Positions 4,883 to 6,111 of a DNA stretch of 6,111 bases are shown here, in pieces; position 1 is the stretch's first letter, and every line of letters starts with the position of its first letter. Where the stretch lies: NCBI GenBank assembly GCA_017552495.1, contig JAFZPW010000122.1, positions 1 through 6,111 on the forward strand, in the 5' to 3' direction. Position numbers and translations under genes: made by a program. The notes beneath the pieces were generated by a model. That model saw only the letters and a list, made by a program, of their open reading frames with translations. It made no database searches and had not been told where the DNA came from. Source of the DNA: Clostridia bacterium. Lineage in GTDB: Bacteria > Bacillota > Clostridia > Oscillospirales > Butyricicoccaceae.

Positions 4883-6111
4883 AGACCCGTGTTGCACGCG
4901 TCGCGTCGCTGTTTTTGGTCGCGTCGCTCATCATGGGCGGGGTGGTGTACCGCCTGATCCAGCTCCAGCTCATCCGCGGCAGCGATCCCGCCGTCCGCGT
5001 GGTGACCAATGCGGTGCGGAAATATGAGGAGCAGGCCTCCCGGGGGGAGATCCTGGATCGCAACGGCGTGGTCCTGGCGGGAAACGCCCTGCGCTATTCC
5101 GTCCAGGCGGATTATTACCTCTGGGACGCGGAGCGGCAGAACGACGTGATCCTGCGGCTGTACGATATTCTCACCGAGGCCGATGTGCCATGGGAGGACG
5201 TTTTGCCGCTGACCGTGGAGTGGCCCACGAAATACACCTATACCACGCTGGAAAGCGGCACGGGCAAGCGATTTGCCGACTTTACCCGGCAGCAGGGATG
5301 GGGTTCGCCGGAGGACCTGGATCCGGGCAGGCTGTTTAACCTGATGTGTGAGCATTACGGGGTGGACGGCAACCTGTCGCTGGCCCGGCGGCGGGCGCTT
5401 TTGGGCATCCGCTATTATCTGGACGACCGGCAGTTTTCCGCTTATAACACCCCTCTGATCCTTGCCTCCGGCGTCACCACCGCCACCGTGGCTCGCATCG
5501 CGGAATACGGAAACGAAATGCCCGGGGTGGCGATCCGGGTGTCGGACAGCCGGGAGTATTTTTCCGACTATGCCTCTCACATTCTGGGCCGGGTGGCCAA
5601 CATCTCGCCGGAGGAATACGCCGAGCGCAAGGACGACGGCTATCGGATGAACGATACCATCGGCGAGAACGGCATGGAGCGGGCGCTGGAAAGCTGGCTT
5701 CGGGGAACCAACGGCATACGCGCGGTGGAGGTGGATCGCGCCACCGGACGGGTGGTGACGGAATATATGCTGGAGGAAACCAGTCCGGGGCACAACTGCC
5801 TGCTCACCATCGACTACGACCTGCAAAAGCGCACGGAGGAGGCCCTTGCCGAGACCATTCAGGGCATTCGGGAAAAGGGACAGCGCCTGAAGTCGGGCGA
5901 CGGCGCCGATATCGAGGGCGGCGCGGCGGTGGTCATGGATGTGCACACCGGAGAGATCCTGGCCATGGCCAGTTATCCCAGTTTTTCGCTGGAGCGTTTC
6001 AGCGCCGAGTTTGCCGAAAACCGCGACGATCCTTTAAAGCCTTTTTTGAACCGGGCCGTGCAGTCGGCGTATTCGCCGGGCTCTACCTATAAAATGTGCA
6101 CCGCGCTGGCG
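4879..6111 (+). CDS. mrdA: Class B penicillin-binding protein 2 (elongation transpeptidase), 3' end outside window
   Basis: This open frame runs without a stop from ATG 4879 to the window edge (411 codons). It is a monofunctional transpeptidase that cross-links peptidoglycan outside the membrane. Residues 1-7 are basic and cytoplasmic. About 8-27 is the single membrane anchor (VASLFLVASLIMGGVVYRLI). RGEILDRNGVVLA at 55-67 is the class B box 1 at the start of the pedestal domain. Residues about 68-190 form a long, little-conserved pedestal insert. HILGRVANISPEEY (234-247) and IGENGMERALESWLRGTNG (256-274) are standard class B blocks. TIDYDLQKRTEEAL (310-323) and GGAAVVMDVHTGEILAMASYP (347-367) begin the catalytic domain. 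SPGSTYK (399-405) holds the nucleophile S402 and K405 of SxxK. The SxN and KTG motifs lie beyond the edge. The position after mreC-mreD argues for a PBP2/MrdA elongation role rather than division FtsI/SpoVD, but motifs alone do not separate these. Most of the transpeptidase domain is missing from the window. Confidence 0.92.
   Translation, partial: MKTRVARVASLFLVASLIMGGVVYRLIQLQLIRGSDPAVRVVTNAVRKYEEQASRGEILDRNGVVLAGNALRYSVQADYYLWDAERQNDVILRLYDILTEADVPWEDVLPLTVEWPTKYTYTTLESGTGKRFADFTRQQGWGSPEDLDPGRLFNLMCEHYGVDGNLSLARRRALLGIRYYLDDRQFSAYNTPLILASGVTTATVARIAEYGNEMPGVAIRVSDSREYFSDYASHILGRVANISPEEYAERKDDGYRMNDTIGENGMERALESWLRGTNGIRAVEVDRATGRVVTEYMLEETSPGHNCLLTIDYDLQKRTEEALAETIQGIREKGQRLKSGDGADIEGGAAVVMDVHTGEILAMASYPSFSLERFSAEFAENRDDPLKPFLNRAVQSAYSPGSTYKMCTALA

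Noticed and set aside
4753..5946. Antisense open frame of 397 codons opposite the penicillin-binding protein gene
   Set aside because: It is the mirror of a GC-rich coding frame and is rich in His, Pro, Arg and Gln. It shows no recognisable domain, and it lies wholly over the end of mreD and the well-supported PBP gene.
1..6111. Search for a hidden mobile, defence, CRISPR, RNA-gene or otherwise new system
   Set aside because: Nearly every base from 27 on lies in a gene with a recognised core family. No direct-repeat array, terminal inverted repeats, tRNA-like cloverleaf or break in base composition was seen.

Overview
The window is a compact, single-strand stretch of bacterial core genome with seven genes, all on the + strand. 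There is no gene-free stretch longer than 42 bases after the first gene starts. The DNA is GC-rich (about 60% by eye). The gene families and their order fit a GC-rich member of the Clostridia, most likely Oscillospirales/Ruminococcaceae-like. This rests on a ZapA gene followed by a long clostridial-type U32 protein, on maf next to mreC-mreD, and on Gram-positive-style strong Shine-Dalgarno sites. It is an inference, since no marker RNA or typing gene is present.

Layout: zapA (27-329, Z-ring factor); a 703-aa U32 'peptidase' family protein with a DUF3656-like middle (342-2453, probable RNA hydroxylation enzyme); dut (2450-2905, dUTPase); a 42-base gap with a small GC-rich hairpin and short T-run (2906-2947); maf (2948-3532, dTTP/UTP pyrophosphatase type); mreC (3529-4356, GTG start); mreD (4358-4882); and the first 411 codons of a class B penicillin-binding protein, PBP2/MrdA-like (4879 to the window end). 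The PBP is cut by the window edge just after its active-site SxxK motif.

Most genes touch or overlap (ATGA at 2450, GTGA at 3529, a 1-base gap at 4357, ATGA at 4879), and each has a good ribosome-binding site. This suggests one or two polycistronic units with translational coupling. The only plausible break is the hairpin between dut and maf. The first unit joins a division factor, an RNA-modification-type enzyme and dUTP clean-up. The second joins Maf, which cleans the nucleotide pool and is historically linked to septum control, to the lateral-wall elongation proteins MreC, MreD and PBP2. Unlike the Bacillus subtilis maf-radC-mreBCD-min arrangement, radC and mreB are absent between maf and mreC.

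I see no mobile element, CRISPR array, RNA gene, phage gene or sign of recent transfer, and no convincing new system. The most interesting feature is inside the U32 protein. Its C-terminal third is a diverged second copy of its N-terminal U32 barrel, with its own set of four cysteines, so the protein looks like a fused U32 pseudo-dimer.
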